Both the position numbers and the translations under genes were made by a program. A DNA stretch of 6,001 nt from Bacteroidales bacterium (GTDB lineage Bacteria > Bacteroidota > Bacteroidia > Bacteroidales > UBA932), in the NCBI GenBank assembly GCA_023230265.1, contig JALNXR010000135.1, forward strand, positions 1-6,001. The letters are read 5' to 3'. This document shows positions 5,477 to 6,001 of the stretch, in pieces (position 1 is the first letter of the stretch; every line of letters starts with the position of its first letter). A model generated the notes under the pieces. The model saw only the letters and a list, made by a program, of their open reading frames with translations, made no database searches and was not told where the DNA came from.

Positions 5477-6001
5477 TTATGTGCGCGGGTGGCATTTTAG
5501 TATCCCCTCACGCCACTTAAAGCTGTTAACATGAGTATAAATCTCGGTTGTGAGGATACTCTCGTGGCCCAGCATCTGCTGAACAACCCTCAGGTCGGCA
5601 CCGTTCTCCACAAGGTGTGTGGCAAAGGAGTGCCTGAAAGTGTGGGGTGATACCTCTTTATGAATACCTGCCGTCTCACACTCTCTTTTCACAAGCAGAA
5701 AAATCATCTGTCTGCTGAGTCTTCCTCCCCTTCTGTTCAGAAACAAAATCTCCTCACATCCTTTAACGCTCTTTTGCAACACTCTCTGACCCATATAGAG
5801 CCCAACTGCCCTTACGGCAGGTTCTCCGACAGGTATAAGTCTCTGTTTGTTACCTTTGCCGATAACTCTTATAAATCCCTCAGGGAAAAACAAGTCTGAA
5901 ATCCTGAGGCTTGTGAGCTCGCTTACCCTGAGCCCGCAGGAATACAGCATCTCAATAATGGCCATGTTCCTGTGACCCTCCGGAAGTGAGAGATCAACAG
6001 A
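5477..6001 (-). CDS. xerD: Tyrosine recombinase XerD-like, 5' end outside the window (partial)
   Basis: XerC/XerD recombinases act at the dif site near the replication terminus to resolve chromosome dimers, in concert with FtsK. The frame is open from the right edge (starting SVDLSLPEGHRN) with no stop, so the ATG at 5965 is internal. The visible 174 residues are the C-terminal catalytic domain; by comparison with a typical 295-300-residue Xer protein, about 120 residues are missing. All catalytic residues are present, in fragment numbering: Arg25 in GLRVSEL, Lys49 in GKGNKQR, His120 and Arg123 in SPHTFRH, His146 in LGHES, and the nucleophile Tyr155 in EIYTH. Their spacing closely follows E. 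coli XerD. The C terminus ILKCHPRT resembles the HPR-type end of XerD, which favours XerD over XerC, but XerC or a third paralogue cannot be excluded. No phage or integrative-element neighbours are seen, so a housekeeping role is likely. Confidence 0.88.
   Translation of the reverse strand, partial: SVDLSLPEGHRNMAIIEMLYSCGLRVSELTSLRISDLFFPEGFIRVIGKGNKQRLIPVGEPAVRAVGLYMGQRVLQKSVKGCEEILFLNRRGGRLSRQMIFLLVKRECETAGIHKEVSPHTFRHSFATHLVENGADLRVVQQMLGHESILTTEIYTHVNSFKWREGILKCHPRT

Noticed and set aside
5660..5899. A 79-codon plus-strand frame inside the recombinase gene
   Set aside because: It is antisense to the conserved Xer catalytic domain and has no family features.
5477..6001. The tyrosine recombinase as an integrase of a mobile element using tRNA-Arg as attachment site
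   Set aside because: The sequence and the C-terminal HPR end fit housekeeping XerD. The tRNA gene is over 5 kb away, no second copy of its 3' end is visible, and no cargo, excisionase or phage genes are present.
1..6001. CRISPR arrays, tandem repeats, riboswitches or insertion sequences
   Set aside because: No spaced direct repeats, long terminal inverted repeats or transposase motifs were seen. All intergenic gaps are under 100 bp, leaving no room for a riboswitch-sized leader.

Overview
The window is ordinary housekeeping chromosome from a member of the Bacteroidota, probably Bacteroidales-like. Three things suggest this. The upstream regions carry the Bacteroidota-type -7 promoter element (TAnnTTTG), with a TTG box 19 bp further upstream in the clearest case. 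Shine-Dalgarno sequences are mostly absent and replaced by A/T-rich leaders. The proteins, particularly FabH, YceD and XerD, read like Bacteroidota family members. Base composition and codon use look uniform from end to end, with arginine AGA/AGG codons used freely, so there is no sign of a recently acquired island.

Layout, left to right. Positions 1-30 may hold the last codons of a plus-strand gene. A 13-bp terminator hairpin (34-67) follows and serves leftward transcription. Next come tRNA-Arg(CCU) (99-173), fabH (185-1189), rpmF (1281-1466) and yceD/DUF177 (1484-2005), all on the minus strand, then typA/bipA (2046-3854, minus). A 65-bp divergent promoter region separates typA from guaA (3920-5449, plus). 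guaA converges on a 5'-truncated tyrosine recombinase gene, xerD-like (5477-6001, minus), which runs off the right edge. No intergenic stretch reaches 300 bp.

How the genes fit together. The yceD-rpmF-fabH block is the widespread cluster linking large-subunit ribosome biogenesis to fatty-acid initiation. Here it lacks plsX and ends with a tRNA gene only 11 nt after the fabH stop, so the tRNA is probably cut from the operon transcript. A good promoter for this unit sits in the yceD leader, with its -33 box next to the typA stop codon. typA (a ribosome-associated GTPase) and guaA (GMP synthase) are transcribed divergently from what look like interlocked, face-to-face promoters of near-palindromic sequence. 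XerD acts with a partner recombinase in chromosome dimer resolution.

I found no CRISPR array, insertion sequence, phage gene or undescribed multi-gene system. The most interesting points are regulatory: the interlocked typA/guaA promoters, the mRNA-tRNA operon end, and the promoter embedded at the typA/yceD junction.
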